The notes under the pieces are model-generated. The model worked only from the letters and a program-made list of their open reading frames with translations. It made no database searches and had not been told where the DNA came from. From Delphinus delphis (taxonomy: Eukaryota; Chordata; Mammalia; Artiodactyla; Delphinidae), in assembly GCF_949987515.2 (NCBI RefSeq), contig NC_082689.1, forward strand, positions 5,212,001 through 5,276,000: a stretch of 64,000 nt of DNA, given 5' to 3'. A program made the translations under genes and the position numbers. Within the stretch, counting starts at the first letter, position 1, and each line of letters starts with the position of its first letter. This document shows positions 1 through 13,977 of the stretch, one piece after another.

Positions 1-1547
1 AGCACCGGACAGTGACGGGGCAGGAAAACAGAAGAGGAGGGGCTGCGGGCAGGAGGGAAGCCCAGCGCTGAACCCCTGGGGGGCTGAGGTCTGAGCAAGG
101 GCTTGAAGGAAGTGAAAACCCCATGAGGAAGGGCCCTCCCGGCAGAGGCACGGCCACAGCCGCGAGGTCAGCCCATGGGAGGAAGAGGGTGGCCTGGCTG
201 GAGCCAAGGTAGCCGGGAGGTCGGGGAGGAGCAGAGGCCAGAACAGGGCTGGCAAACCTCTCCTGCCAGGCACCGGAGAGTAAACCGTTTAGGTTTTTCG
301 GGCCAGGAGACTATCGAGGGTGTCACAAAGGTCTGTGTCTCGAGGACTCAACTTTGCCGACACCTGAAGGCAGCCGTGGAAGGTGTGTAAGCACACGACG
401 TAGACGCAGAAATGTCAATTTCCTAGGCCTTTCACGGGTCGCAAAGTATTTACCTTTTGATTTTCCCCCCAAGCACTTTATAACCGTCAAAACCATTCTT
501 AGCTTAAGAGCAGGCGCAGGACGGATTGGCTCCTGGGACTTGGTAAAGGGCCACTGCAAGTGCAAAGCTCTGCAGTGACATGACCGACTTGGGTTTTAAC
601 AATCACCTAGAAGCTCTTGCGAACAGGCCCCTGCAGGAGGGGTGAAAGCGAGGGGACCAGCGCATGGACAGTGTGACAACCCTGGAGTGAGGGGGTGGCA
701 GGACTCCTCCCGTGTCCAGGGTGCAACAGGGGGTCCCAGCTTGACTGGAAATGGGGGATGGTGAGAAAAAGAGAGGCATTGTGGATTATCCTGGGTTTGG
801 GGCCTGAACAGCTCACTGGGAAAATGAAGTGACCGCCAGCTGAGATGGGCCAGGCTGCAGACGGGACACAGGACAAGGGGCCAGGGAGGGGGAGCTTCAG
901 ACCCGGGGGAGAGGAAGCCAACGCACCTTCCCTATTAGGAGCAGCCCATGGTCCAGCGCAGGGAGACGTCAGTATTCACAACCGGGGGTAAAGAGAGGCT
1001 GTGAGTCGCCTCATGTTAGGTCCCCAAGTCTGGCTTTGCTACCAAATGAGTTACAGAGCGTTTCTATTCTTGTGGCTTTCTGATAGGAGACAAAGGACTT
1101 GAACCTTTTTGCTGAATAAATACCTAAATGACTACAAAGGCGGGTGCGGGGGCTCCTGGAGGCTATTTATGTGCCTCTGAACTTGGCAACCTGGGGTTTA
1201 CCGTGCCTGCAATTTGTCCCCATTTGTCCTTAAAGTCTGGAAGAATTTTCAAACCTCCGCTAGAAACAGGAACTGGCCTGAATCAGTTACACAGACTGAA
1301 TTCCTTGACCTCTGCTGCTTCCGTGTCCTGGATCCCGGCACTGCCTGCCCCACCCCCCCCACCCCCCCACCCCCGGAATATCCTAGAGAGCAGAGCAGAC
1401 CATTCTCATCTGGGGGGAAAAGCCCCTCACCGGTCTGGGCCAAGCCTGCCTAGCCAGTGGGTGGCCAAGTGGAACAAGTGACGTCCAAAAAGGATCCCAT
1501 GCGAGTGACGCTTGCAAGTGGCCCTCTAGTTTCTCTCCTTTTCCGCC
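1..1547. other. Unique sequence with weak hAT fragment
   Basis: No gene found. Bases 255-375 weakly resemble the inner part of a hAT-type MER element (GTAAACCGTTTAGG...GACTCAACTTTGCCG), seen again in a different part at 41270-41390. A C-rich run sits at 1350-1376. The rest shows nothing I can name. Confidence 0.3.
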
Positions 1548-2487
1548 CAGCTTTACTGAGATATAATTGACAGATAACATACGTAAGTTTACTGTTTACA
1601 ATAGGGTGATTTGATACACATATATATTGTAAAACCATTACCACAGGAGGTGCTAACACCCCCCATCACATAATTACCTTTTTTGTGCGGTGGGAACATT
1701 TAAGATCTACTCTCAACAACTTTCAAGCACGTAATACAGTACTGTTAAGTCACCATGCCACACATTAGACCCCAGAACTTACTCAGCTAATCACTAGCAG
1801 TCTGTACCCTTTCACCGACATCTCCCCATCCCGCCCCTGGCAACCACCAATCCGTTCTGTTTCCACGAGTTTGCCTTTTTTTGATTCCACATATAAGTGA
1901 GATCATACAGTATTTGTCTTTGATTTATTTCAATTAGCACAATGCCCTCAAAGTTCATCCATGTTTTCACAAAAGGCAGGATTTCCTTCTTTTTATGGCT
2001 GAATAATAAATTCTATTGTGTATATACCACATCTTCTTTATCCATTCATCCATCCATGGACACTTAACGTTGTTTCCACGTCCCGGCTCTTGTGAATAAT
2101 GCTGCAATGAATGTCGGGCTGTAGCTATCTCTTCTAGACACTGTTTTCATTTCCTTTGGATATATGCCCAGAAATGGGATTGTCAGATCACATGATGTTT
2201 CTATTTTTAATTTTTTGAGGAGTCTCTATATTGTTTTCCATAGTTGCTGTACCAATTCTCACCCCCACCAACAGTGCAGCACGAGACTGCCCTTTTCTCC
2301 ACATCCTCTCCAACCTCATTTTGGTAAAAAGCCATTCGAGCAGGTGGAGATAGCATCTCATTGTGGTTTCCCTGATGATCAGTGACGTTGAGCATCTTTT
2401 CATGTACCTCTTGGCCATTGGTATGTCTTCTTTGGAAAAAGTCTATTCAGGTCCTTCGCCCATTTTTTAATCAGATTGCTTGGGTTT
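1548..2487 (-). repeat. L1 LINE 3' end (L1M-type), minus strand
   Basis: The stretch starts with the reverse complement of an old L1 3' end (TTTACTGAGATATAATTGACA) and continues back through the 3' UTR into the end of ORF2 (CCACCAACAGTGCAGC..., ATATATGCCCAGAAATGGG). It carries many substitutions and stops, so it is a dead, 5'-truncated copy. Confidence 0.88.
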
Positions 2488-4154
2488 TTGCAGGTTTCTG
2501 TTTTAGGACTGGTGAAGGGGCTCTCAGAACCATTTCCAGAAGGCTCCGTGGGCACGTGAGCAGTGGCGGAAGCCCTGAAGTCATGTGCGGTTTTCCAAAG
2601 CTGAGCGACCACTTTGTGCAAATCCTGACTTGGTGGGGAATTTCTTTTTAAATTTATTTTTGTAGCCACGGAATAAAGCCTCACATGACCCTGTCATTTC
2701 CCACACGTGGAGAAGGCGTCACCAATTACCACCCTTCACGCCTGGCTGATTAATTACAGCCCACCCCCCCCAAGGTCCTCTACAGTTCACTCTGCACTGC
2801 CCGCTTCCCTGCCCTCCCCCAGTACCGGGCACCAGGAAAAAGGCAGAGACTGCCTCCCCGGCGTCCTCGCCCCCAGCCCCACCTTCTCTGTCATCTGATT
2901 CCTCCTGGGCAAAACTGGGGCAGGAAGAAAGAAAACACACAGCCCGACACACACAGTGTGACTCACTCCAGCTCGCACTCCCCTGGTGGCTAAAAACACA
3001 CACCTGCACAGGCTCTCTCGGCACACAAGGCAGGGACCGGCTGCAGTAACTTGGAGGGCCCTCTGGGAGCAGCCAAAAGTCCCCATTCTGGCTTCAAGTA
3101 AGTCCTCCAGGAGGAAAAACGGGAAGCCTGTCAAACTGACTCGGTAGAGCACCCAAAGGCCTCCGGGGAAACGCATTTCACCTGCTGTGAGGAAAACAAA
3201 GGGCTCACCTCTGTGCACCACCAGGCAGGGAAGGATCGACCAAAGGAGACCCGCCGCTCTCTGCACCAACCAAACACTTAAGCAGCTGAGCTCCTCCTCC
3301 ACAGCCCTGAGCACTTACATCAGTGACTGAAGACTTCGCTTTTCACAGGCTTTTTAAATAAAGGTATTACTCCAGCGCCCGCAGCAACTTAAGAAGGAAA
3401 TGGGGCCCCAGCTCACCGCTCTGCCCATAAATGAGAAATAAGCAACCCACCCCCCGCCTCCCTGGGGACTTGAGGGTCCTCCGACGAGTCTCTCCCTGGA
3501 CCACCAGGCCTGCCTGCCTTAAGCATCCCACAATTCCACAGCTCTCTGCTCCCTGACGTGAGGCAGAGGGCTCCGATGTCACAACTGCCATGGTGACCCC
3601 CTCCCAAGGCCCCCACCATCCTGCCTGGGCTTCTGACGTCATTAGTCAGGGTTTCACCTGTGTCAGGTACTACGTGTTCACACGCAAGGCCTCTGTGCCA
3701 ACTCCACAGTTCCTATAACTGTAAAACGCAACGCCCTCGCGATGCCTTGCGTGACCTTAACAGGTGATGCACAGAGTGGAGGCTGATTTTATCAACAGTG
3801 GACAGCACCTGGACAGGGTTTCCCAAAAGGTCATCAGCAGGCTTGGTCCCGGCAACTTGCAGGGGTTATGTGTTTTGATTCAAGTATTTAAAAATTATCT
3901 TAAAAAGTTAAAGACTTTGCCGTGAGTCCAAGAGAGGTAGCTGGGGAACCAGGATGTCTGTCCACCAGCCTAAGGAGGGCCATACAGCAAATGCACCGAA
4001 CCTGTGCCACCCCAGCGACTGCAAAAGTCACACCAGGGGGGCGGCTGACTTACAGCAGAAGTGCCCCGTCTGTAACAGACTCACAGATAGAGAACCAACT
4101 GGTGGCTTTACCTGTGGGGGGAGGGAGGGGGAGCGGCAGGATAGGAGTGGGCGA
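2488..4154. other. Unique sequence, nothing recognised
   Basis: No repeat or coding exon I can defend. The minus frame at 2787-3314 is open for 175 codons but lacks good splice sites or coding character. Confidence 0.3.
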
Positions 4155-4330
4155 TTAAGAGGTACAGACCACTAGGTGATAAAATAAATAAGCTACGAGG
4201 ATATATTGTACAGCACAGGAAAATACAGCCATTATTGTATAATAACTTTAAATGGAGTATAATCTATCTGTTGATTCACTATGTTGTACACCTGAAACTA
4301 AGTCAACTATACCTCAATAAAAAAATAAAG
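4155..4330 (+). repeat. L1 3' end, plus strand
   Basis: It has the artiodactyl/cetacean L1 3' terminus: TTGTACACCTGAAACTAAGTCAACTATACCTCAATAAAAAA at its end, preceded by ATATTGTACAGCACAGG. Truncated at its 5' side. Confidence 0.85.
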
Positions 4331-7300
4331 TATTAAGTATGTTCATACAGAAAAGCACCCCATCTGATTCATTAAGTGGTTCCTTCTCATGTCACTGCAT
4401 TTGATGTAGGAATTTTGAACTTACGGCTGGATTATCCAAGAGTGACGAACACAAGAAGGTAAAAACTATTAGTTCTGCGTACATTGATAAGTAACCACAA
4501 AGAGACAGCACGAGCCAGCTGTGGGCCGTGAAGCACGGGAATATTTCCTTTGCTGTTGTGCATGACTCAGAGCTGAGACACTGCTCAGGGCTCGGGGCTC
4601 TGGTCCCAGGAGACACAGTAACCACCCCACAAGAGGAAAGGAAGAGGGAACAGCAGCAAACCCACGGGTGCCGGCTGGGTGGTCGAGGTGTGCCCCTGGT
4701 GTCTCCTCTTAATAAGGAAACAAATCCCATCATCTCACAGCCCAGCACAGTGGAGATTAGGGCCTCCACACGGGGGGAGCACAATTCTGTCCCGAGCACT
4801 GACCTTAGATAACATTAGTTTTCTGGTCTCCAGGGCTGGGGTGGATGAAGAGGGTTAGGGCTGATCTCCAAGGCGTCCTGGAGATCTAAAATTCTGCCGA
4901 TTCTCAAAACTGATTTAACAGTCAATATCCACTTACACAGTCCCATCAAACACAGCCCCACAAGACACAGCACCCCTGACAGCCAGGAACCCCAGTGTTT
5001 TCCCAGCCTCACTTGCCTCCCCGAGACCAGCAGAGGTGCTGTCGAAATGAGAGGAAAGGCTGTGTTTCTGGGTAGCTTCCATGGAATCACGGCATCCCTC
5101 TCCTGTCGAGAGCCCTGCAAGCTATCAGGGCAACCACTGCATTTACACAAGCACATCCAAGAACATAACCTGCTAGGCGTGAGAAACGCCTGACACGCAG
5201 TGCATGACGTATGCAAAGCAGCATGCCCTTGCTTCCTTCTGAAGAGAGAACATTTTGACCTTGTGGTTCTCTATAATGTATAATAACCCACCCTGGTTTA
5301 TGTTGATTTATTCTTAAACGGCTCTTAGTAAGGTAAGTTAATGCATACATGTTTCTTACTCTCCAAAGACAGAGACGTTCTAAAATAGACTTCGCCACTT
5401 CAGGCTGCTGTCAACAGCTAGCTCTTGTTCATTTCATGTAAACCATCCACTATAAATACCTCGGCTGTCTCTGCAGGGGATTTATTAGTGAGCTCGGCTT
5501 AGCCATGGATTTACACCAACAGGAAGTGGCAGGATGGTCACGCCCCTCTGTTTACACGTCTCACTCCCTCCATCTACCGGCGGCTGCTGAAAATGAGTCC
5601 TGAAAAGGTCCAGGCTTGAATGTTTCAATAATGGACACTAACAACTCTATAGAGCCTTGCTCCACGTGACTTATAAAGACCAGCATGATGTCAGGTGCTC
5701 TGCTTAGTTAACAAAATTGAAACCATGTGAGCAGGCGAATTACGGCAAGAGTGGACCAGTGTGTAATTAAGTAAGGTGAATTCTAGACTTCAGTGACACG
5801 GACATTATGAGACTACACCTCAGTGTTTAGGTTGGATTTGGGGTGCCCGGGGTTGCTATCACCGTTTCTGGCCGTCCAGAGGCCACGCTTTCCCGGGAAG
5901 CCTGCTTTTCTAAGGGTCAGCTCTAAGAAGCAGTGATGGGCTCCAGCAGCTGTTTTTTAAGGCGTCCTAACCGTGCTGGCTGGCTCCCCAACAGATCCTT
6001 GGCTTTCCAGCCACTTCCCCTAGAGGCTGGGCTTCACTTTTCACTCCTTGACCGGGGCACTTATGCAAGGCTGCCCGCATACTCTCTGAGACCCCTTTTC
6101 TGGGGAAATGTGAGCGAGTTCTTTAGGCGTGAAATAGGCTCCTCTGGGCTCCACACCTGGCCCATCTGGCCCATCCCCACACCCCAGGCTCTCAGACAAA
6201 CAGACAGCCCTCTTCCTCCTCAACTGGGGGGTCCCGACTCCAGCCACCTCCTCTGGATAGGCTGAGGTTAAATTTCCTTAAAATTTATTTCAATGTCTTT
6301 GTAACTGTGTTGATATCATTAAAAAAAAAAAAAAAGTCTGGAAAACTACGCATCCTATGCCCAGTCCTTTAAAATAACAAGACCGCTCATGGAATGCCGA
6401 CCGTGGTGCCCAGCACACAGTCGTGCTCCGCATGAAGGAAGGACAGAAGGACAAAGTAAACTGGACAGCACCATATAATCATTTTAAAAGTTGGAACGGC
6501 AGAGAGACCAGAAAGCTATTCCTGTGTTTATGAAGGAGAAGGACAGGCGAGAGAGACCACTGCTGATTCCAGTTTTCTTTTTCAGGTTTAATAATAAAAA
6601 TAATATTTAAATAGAAAACAAATCAAAATGCAATTCTGCTACAAAGAACAGACAGTATTAGAATGCGTTTCATCACCAGAAGGGGGCAGTGTCTTCAAGA
6701 CTACGTAAGTCCTTACCCTGCCTCAAGTCAGCTCAAACACTGAAAGCCCACGTGAGACTAAAAATACACCAGGTTTCCGTTTAAATATCTCACTCTCCAC
6801 TTCCTTTATATCACTAAAAAAAAAAAAATTATTACATGTGAACCTACAATTAAAATTTTAATTAACATAGTTATGATACATTATAAATTAATGCAGATAT
6901 TGGTTCATCCTTTTCCTTTCATAGTTGTGGTGCTCTCTTACATTACATGAATACACACTTTTTGAAAATCTCAAAGCCACAGGTAATCCCGATGTACCCT
7001 GCAATCAGGGTGGCTGACCTCAATAATCAGTACAGAACTACGGACCCACAACCTTTACGGCATCATTTCCCACCATCTCACACGTGGCCAGGTAAGGAGG
7101 GCCTTAAGCAGGATGGCGCCACCTCAGGCTTGTTCTAGCTCAGCCGGCCCTCGAGGCCACCCTCCTGGCCACAGTCCCAACACCCACCATCTGATCATCA
7201 CCGACCGCAGCGCTCAGACACCCCCTCTTTACGTGGAGCCAAAACGTGTATTCCTGGGATCCCGACATTCGTGGGAGCCTTGCAAGGAGAAGTTACACCC

Positions 7301-9326
7301 ACCCCACCTTCTATCTCCCAATGCCTCCTCTCGTCTCCAGGAAAAGAGTAGCTTCAACCCTGAGAGGGCATGGCTTTCCCGCCATTACCACCCTGAACAA
7401 CCTCGGCCAGATTCCATGTTCCACGCACGTGTGGCCCACAGTGGAAGCTCTGGCTTCCCTGTCTCAACTCTGCTACGATTACTGGTGTCAAGTCCCTCCC
7501 AGGCATGTCCCACCTGTGAACAAGGAGGCCTGCCTGGAATTACTGATCACACCTGCAGGGAGGAGGGCCTGAGACGTTCCCTGGAGCACCCTCTGCCAGT
7601 CTGTGCCCCCAGCCACAAATCCCCCCGTGGTCCTAGTTCCAAAACCGCCAGCCTGGAACCAGCCTCTTCTGGAGCCCAGCCCCCCAGAACACTGCAAGAC
7701 GGGGTCTCGTCCAAAGGAAAGGTCCCCCAACTCCATCATCACCGAGCTCCTTCTATGCGCCCTGGTTTGTCTGCTGGTCCTCAAGAGCGTGGTGTCCAGA
7801 GCAAAGCCCACATCCCAGCGGTCTGAGCTGTCGGGGACAAACACCTCCTCCATCTGGGGCGGGGATGACAGGCACGGGTCCCGGCTGCCTCACCAACCCC
7901 ACTGGACATAGCTCCCCATCCAGCTGGGCCTGGACCTCTCAGAATCAGAGCTGCCTCAATTTACTCCCATCTCAGACTTGAGGAAAACATACACACACAG
8001 CTAATGGGGCACACTAGCTCTTTGGGGACCACATCCCACTAAGAAAAAGAGCGACTGACTCTCTGAACCCAAACCCATCGGCCTTTAGGACATCTCCCAC
8101 CAAGGGCTGCCGGGTTCCAGACCCAAAACCAGGATGTCACGTTATTTCCTGCTCAATTCCATCACATCGAATCAATTCATTCCTATCGCTGTGTATAGGG
8201 ACATACACTGGCCCTTTAAATGTGTCTGATCCCATCAGATTTGATGGGCAGGTTTCTTTACCCTTGGATTCGATGGACTGGCTGTGGCTGAGGGTGCAAT
8301 CGGGGGCTTTGCTGGGTGTGACCTTCGGGGAAGCCCACCTCTGCTGGATCCCTGTCCCAGCATCGCCTCCCAGTGAGCCAGGAGGCCGTGCGGGGAGGGG
8401 AGCGCTCTGCCACGCTACCATCCACTGGCGGCCCCTTGCAGAGGGCCTGTCCCTTTCTTTGCATCGCATTCACAAAAGAACAGATATGGTCCTTCTTCTA
8501 AGATCCTTTTGTATTCTTGGCTGGGCTCAGCTTTTCTGACACTCCTCTCCCAGCTCATCACCCGTGCTTATCCACCACCAACCTCGTGCCCATCTTCACA
8601 CCCAACCTGGACGCCAGGCAGCTTGGCCTCCTTGCCCATCATTAGTACGTGCAAACACCCATACCCCTGGGAGACGCGGCATCTGACAGAGCAGGAAGGA
8701 TGTGCACCGAAGGCTTAATAATATTCATCTTTGTGGGGAGAAATTATGGTTGCTTTCTATTCATGTTTTTATAATAAGAAAAATTAGAACTACTTTTAAA
8801 AATCCAAACCTTAAAAAAGTTCCCATTGAGTAAGAATTGGGATAGATGGTAACAGTGACAGAAAATGAAAGATACTTCCTAATCCTTCCCAAACCTTCTC
8901 CTAAGGGATCTCTCCTCTTCCTCTCTCTGGACTCTCTGGAATTCCGTGTCCCTTTACCTGGACCATCCCCACCTGTGCCCTCCTTCTCCCTCCTGGCAAC
9001 ACGTGACGACACAAACCCTAAGATGACCATCACGTCCTCCAATCATCTTCACTCCAGAATAATTTAAAATATAAAGACAGTCATCCCAAAGAGAAAATGA
9101 CACCTGTAGATGGTAAGGCCCACTTCCCCGCTGAAGAACCAGGAGTCACGTGTGAAAAGTTCAGGTGGAGGGAAAATTCAAAAATCAGACACCGAAACAA
9201 AGATATCTCTCAAAGCATAAGGGTACCTAGCAACCTTTCTTGAGGGCTGGACCCAAGCAGGACCAGGGAAGGGCATTTCCAGAACTCCTGGAGAGAGGAG
9301 TGCTTGGAAACTGTGGCAGAGCTATG
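4331..9326. other. Five kilobases of mostly unique sequence
   Basis: No recognised repeat. Two weak exon-like segments lie here (4425-4518 minus; 6983-7091 plus; see findings). A 237-codon frame at 7113-7826 plus reads proline/serine-rich, unsupported sequence. Short A-rich runs occur near 6320 and 6820. Confidence 0.3.
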
Positions 9327-9705
9327 ACTACAGACTGAAGGTTTGTGTCCCCCCAAAATTCATATGTTGAAACCTAACCCCCCAAGGCGATAGTATTTGG
9401 AGGCAGGACCTTTGGGAGGCCATTAGGTCATGAGGGTGGAGCCCTCATGAAAAGGATTAGTGCCCTTATAAAAGGGACCCCAGAGGCTCCCTGGCCCCTT
9501 CTGCCACATGAGGACACAGTGAGCACACAGCCATCTATGAACAAGGAAGCAGACCCTCACCGACACCAAATCGACACCAAATCTGCTGGTGCCTTGATCT
9601 TGGACTTTCAGCCTCCAGGAGTGTGATAAATGGTTGTTTGCTGCTTAAGCCCCACCCCCACCCCAGTGTATGGCCCTTTTGTTACAGCGGTCTTGACTGA
9701 CTAAT
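9327..9705 (+). repeat. MLT1-type LTR (MaLR), plus strand
   Basis: Diagnostic blocks are CCCCCAAAATTCATATGTTGAAACC near the 5' end, GGTCATGAGGGTGGAGCCCT, the CTTATAAAAGGGACCCCAGAG block, GCCACATGAGGACACAG and the terminal GACTGACTAATGCA. A solitary ancient LTR with no internal retroviral genes beside it. Confidence 0.85.
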
Positions 9706-12053
9706 GCAGATATATTCCAAGTAAAGGAAACACAGGTGTATTTCAATATGGAAACAAATAAGTAAGTGCAAGCATGAAGAACAGCAGAAATCCAAACTGC
9801 TGATAACCTTAGGGGCCAGTTAAAATTCCGAAGTAAGCTCGGAAGACAAGCCACTTGAGACCCTCCTCTGCTGGAAGAGTCTTTAAAAGAGTCCCATCAG
9901 TAACAACAATCTCCAGTATATTCTATAAAGGGAGCCCACCTGTAGTCACAGAGCCTAGGGATAAATTTTAGTCATGACATTTACGGCATTCTCGATCTGT
10001 AATTTACACTAATAATCTCCAAGTAAAGAAGGATTTAAAAGGAACAGAGAAAGTAATCACTTGTGTCTCTCTGTGAACTTAAGGAAATCCAAAAATCTTC
10101 CCAAAAAGACACTCAGGAATGTGCATGAATAGAGTATAACTTCTTAACAACCGGCTCTGGGAGACTGTTAATAGCTCTACTAAAACCCAAGTATTACTTT
10201 AAATCAGGATTTTATTACCATGTGGAGGGGTTAAGTGTCGGAGGCCACACCTGATCAGGTGTGTCAGCAGTAGTGAGTCAGGGGTTCTAAAGAGGTTTGC
10301 CCATCTCAGCACCAAGGACAAGCGCCAGGGTGAGGGGTGGAACTGACTTTAAATATAGAATAGGGCGAGTGGGTGGGAGGTTGATTGTAGAGTCATGGAA
10401 GAAGGAGAAGGAAGCATAGTTTTCCCTTCATTCTAAGGTACTTTATCCGTAATGAATTCTGAGAACTACCCTTCCCTGTGATGATTTTCACTTAGCAGTG
10501 GTTGAACAAACTCCTCCAAGTAAAGTGAAAGTTCCTAATAACCAGCAAATGACTGAGCTTCAGTTCCTGGGAAGCTGTGGGAGAGCGGCAGGGCTTGCTG
10601 TTTACCCCTGGCTCCCCACCTCCAGGGTGGCAGCTCCACTCACCACCACCCCTGCCTCAAGCATTCCTCCAGTAAAACAGATTCTTGGGCAACAAAGGAA
10701 ACAGTATCTTTCCAATCCTTCCAACTGCGTCAGGCTCCCAGTGAGCTCAGAAGTCAAGTCACACCTACGATTATTACAGGGAAGATGCAGGACTCAAAGG
10801 AAGCCGTCTTCTCCAATTTTCTTTCATTCTCCAGCTGTCTGTAGCTCCATCTGCTTTAAAAGACAAGACTCAGTCCTCCTTTGATCAGAAACTCTTTTCT
10901 CCTTTTCCACCTGCTGGCCCCTAGTAGAAAGCTCTCCATGTAATGAGGAGATAAGAGGTATTTGTGTAATTAACAAGTGAGATACAAGTGATTCTATTAT
11001 TGCAGCCATGTTTATATTTGGGTAAGACCTCCTCCCTATAAACGGTTCAAAAATTATTCAATTGAAGGCACTGACTCATCGGTTCAAATAAGGATTTAGT
11101 GAGCAGTTCCTCATTAACCTGCAAAAGAAAGAACTAACAACAGAGTTAGTGAAACTGTCTGTCTGCGTGGGACTGGAAACCGCCACCCTGGTAATTTTTT
11201 GCGTCTTGATTGGGTTGCCACTTACACGCGAGAGCTCTCCTGGTGGAAATTCTCAAGCTCAATTACACTCTAGTGAAACGTGCCCAAGAAAGCCACCACG
11301 TGTGCACCATCCCCTGACCCACTGTCCAGCACCCAGAGTCCGGCACCCAGCGTATCCTACTGCACCCAAAACACCCTTCCGAAGTGAGTTTGCAAGAGGT
11401 AAGCCTGGGTGGTCCGCCAGTGGTGAGTGCAGTGGCTTCTGTCTCTCCCAGATTATGTACCCCTGCAGGCAGCCTGAGGGCTCAGCCACCCCAACTCGCT
11501 CGCGCGCGCGCGTGTGTGTGTGTGAACCCACACCGTAGTGCTGAGTCATACTGAGTCGACTAAAGTTCTTACACCTACTGTTTATCCAGGAGGCGTTTCT
11601 TTTCAGCCACGCTTCCCCCACCTGTACCTGACTAGCTGACCAGCCAAACTCCGGCACCTCTTCCTTGCCCCTGCCCACATCTAATCCACAGTCAGAACCT
11701 GTCTCAACACGCCCCTTGGTACCAGCTGCAATCCGTAACCTTCAGTTTAAAGGATTCCCCCAGCTGGTTCTGGTTTGCACAAATCCGGGCTGCATGCGGC
11801 CACAGCGCTTAACCGCTCCCCCTGCCGTCTCAAGATACGCTCCAACTAAACAGAAATGACCAGACTGGCTTTGTTCGGGGGTCTGCACAAAACAAGGAGC
11901 TGACCCCACGGCAGAAATTAAGACGACGGTGGATGCCAATGGGTGAAAACCTGGTGTGCGACAGATCTGAATGTACCTGTTGCTTTTAACTTCTAGTTTT
12001 TAGGAAGGAAAAAATAGATTTAGTTAAAACGGACTCACACTTCTGTGGGATTC
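9706..12053. other. Unique sequence, nothing recognised
   Basis: No gene or clear repeat except a short CG/GT dinucleotide run at 11503-11523. Open frames on both strands near 11150-11680 overlap each other and lack support. Confidence 0.3.
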
Positions 12054-12163
12054 TTTTTTTTTTGGCCGCACTGTGAGGCATGTGGGATCTCTTAGTTCCC
12101 CGACGTGGGATGGAACCCGTGCCCCCAGCAGTGGAAGCACACAGTTTTAACCACTGGGAGTCC
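12054..12163 (-). mobile_element. CHR-type SINE, short, minus strand
   Basis: It runs from a T tract through GGCATGTGGGATCT and TTTTAACCACTGGGAGTCCC, the reverse complement of a CHR head. It is diverged. Near-identical CTGTGGGAT copies flank it (12043-12051 and 12164-12172), the target duplication. Confidence 0.85.
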
Positions 12164-13093
12164 CTGTGGGATCTTTTTAAGCCTGTCCTCCAAACCTACC
12201 ATTCACCCCGAGCCTCCGTGGGATGGCTGGTGCCACCTCCCTCCTTCCACAGACTGGACGTCAGCATGACCCTGCTCTGCCCTTTTCCTGGCAGACAACT
12301 ACTGGCCTGAGATAAAGTCACAGGTCCAAAGACATTCCTTTGGCAAGATGGCCATGGCTGTGGTCTTCTAACAGTGATGCCCAGTCTGGGGTGGCCTGCC
12401 TGAACTTGTCCCCTTCAAAGCTGCCCCAGGACCTTGGCTTTGGCCTTTCACCTCTACGAATCAGGGAGAAATGAGGATTATTCTGGAAAATGCACATGTG
12501 GGGCTGGAGATGGCCAGTTAACTAGGCAATCATTTCAACTTTAAAACACAGGGGCACCCGGCAGGTTCAAGGTCAAATCCTACCAACAGTTTTAAATGAA
12601 TGAAAAGCTCTTTTAAACATTTTCCCCCAATTCCAGAAACACATTTCATCAAAAGAGTTCTGTCAATTCTCGCCAAAGCTGCTGCCCGGGGTCATTAGTG
12701 TTAGAAAGGAAAGTCAGGACCCGGCACAGTATGCTGTGATTCCCGGGAAGCTGGGAGCAAGGGCGCTGACCCCAAACTCTGGTGATGGCAAGACAGGCTG
12801 AGGCCCCAGGCTCCCAAGTTCTGACGGATCCTGGGCTCCCTTGGGCCATCACCCCAGCTGCAAAATCCTTGAAGCCCGCTCCATGCTTTTGTTATAAATC
12901 ACAGTTGAGAAACATTTACACATCCTTCTAAAAAGGGTACTGCTCTTCGATGTGAGAAGCCCAGATTTTGGCGTCCCTTTGATCTCAAGGTTGCCACTGA
13001 AACCTGACCCCATGATTATGCACACGACCTGGTGACCCAACAGCAGAGGGCTCTGTCAGTGCAATGAGGGGCCGCCACTTCTAAGGAGACGCC

Positions 13094-13275
13094 GCGTGGT
13101 TCTCAACGGGCCGCCACTGGCATTTGGGGGCGAGACAGTTCTACACAGGGCAGGCCTGTCCAGCACATTGGGAATGAGTAGCAGTCCTGGCCTTAGGGCA
13201 CTAAAGGCCATGGTGTGATGACCAAAACTGCCACCACACACTGTCACACTGCCCTTGAGAGCAGGACCGCCCAGC
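13094..13275 (-). mobile_element. MER20 (hAT DNA transposon fossil)
   Basis: GGTTCTCAAC at the left end, GGCATTTGGGGGCGAGACAGTTCT, GTCCAGCACATTGGGAATGAGTAGCAG and TGATGACCAAAACTG follow the reverse complement of MER20 in order. Non-autonomous and inactive. Confidence 0.75.
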
Positions 13276-13977
13276 TGAGAGTGGAAAGGGCAGCATATTC
13301 AGAGGTCTGCCAAGGTCAGGCCCAACCTGGGGCCAGAATGGGCTGAAACCACAAATAGGAACCCCAGGGCCACATCTGGGGGCCAGATGTCTCTTCTCCT
13401 ACGGGGCTGGCAGCCCCATGGCATCCCCTCTTGAGTCCCCAAGCCTCTCTCCAGCATCACTCCCATCACGATCGTGTGCTGTCTGCTGCAGTAACACCTT
13501 CCCTGGATGGGACAAACAGCTCACATCCCTTAGAGGCTGCTGTAGTCCGTCAGGTTCTTGCTTGAAAGCCTTAAAGATCTCCCTGGGTAAACACGCAACA
13601 ATAAAACCTTCCTGCTTGCTATTCAAATAACCACATTCCACAGTTTTCTTCTTACACGTTTCAAGCTTTGCCACCAACCGTTGTCATTTTTCAGGATGTC
13701 CCTGTGTTTGTAGGATATCCATGGTAACATCACTAAGTTTTCATTTTTCCTTTTAAATAGCTTCCATTAATATTTCCATCAGTTTCACACTCAGTCCATT
13801 AAAAACAGAATATAGACAATCATCCTACTTTATGATCAAATTCTGTATAAATCAGGGGTCACAAAACAAGCTTTAAGACTCAGCATCTTGACACACAGTG
13901 TATAACTTCCAAGTGCCAAACTCTTTGAGCATCAGTTTCTTTTGTTTGTTTGTTTTTTTGTTTCTCATTTGTCAATT

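Noticed and set aside
7113..7826. Plus-strand frame of 237 codons
   Set aside because: Proline/serine/histidine-rich translation, overlapping open frames in the other strand and no splice or promoter context; consistent with GC-rich noncoding DNA.
9327..9705. Possible endogenous retrovirus
   Set aside because: Only solitary MLT1-type LTRs are present here and elsewhere; no gag, pol or env-like frame lies beside any of them.
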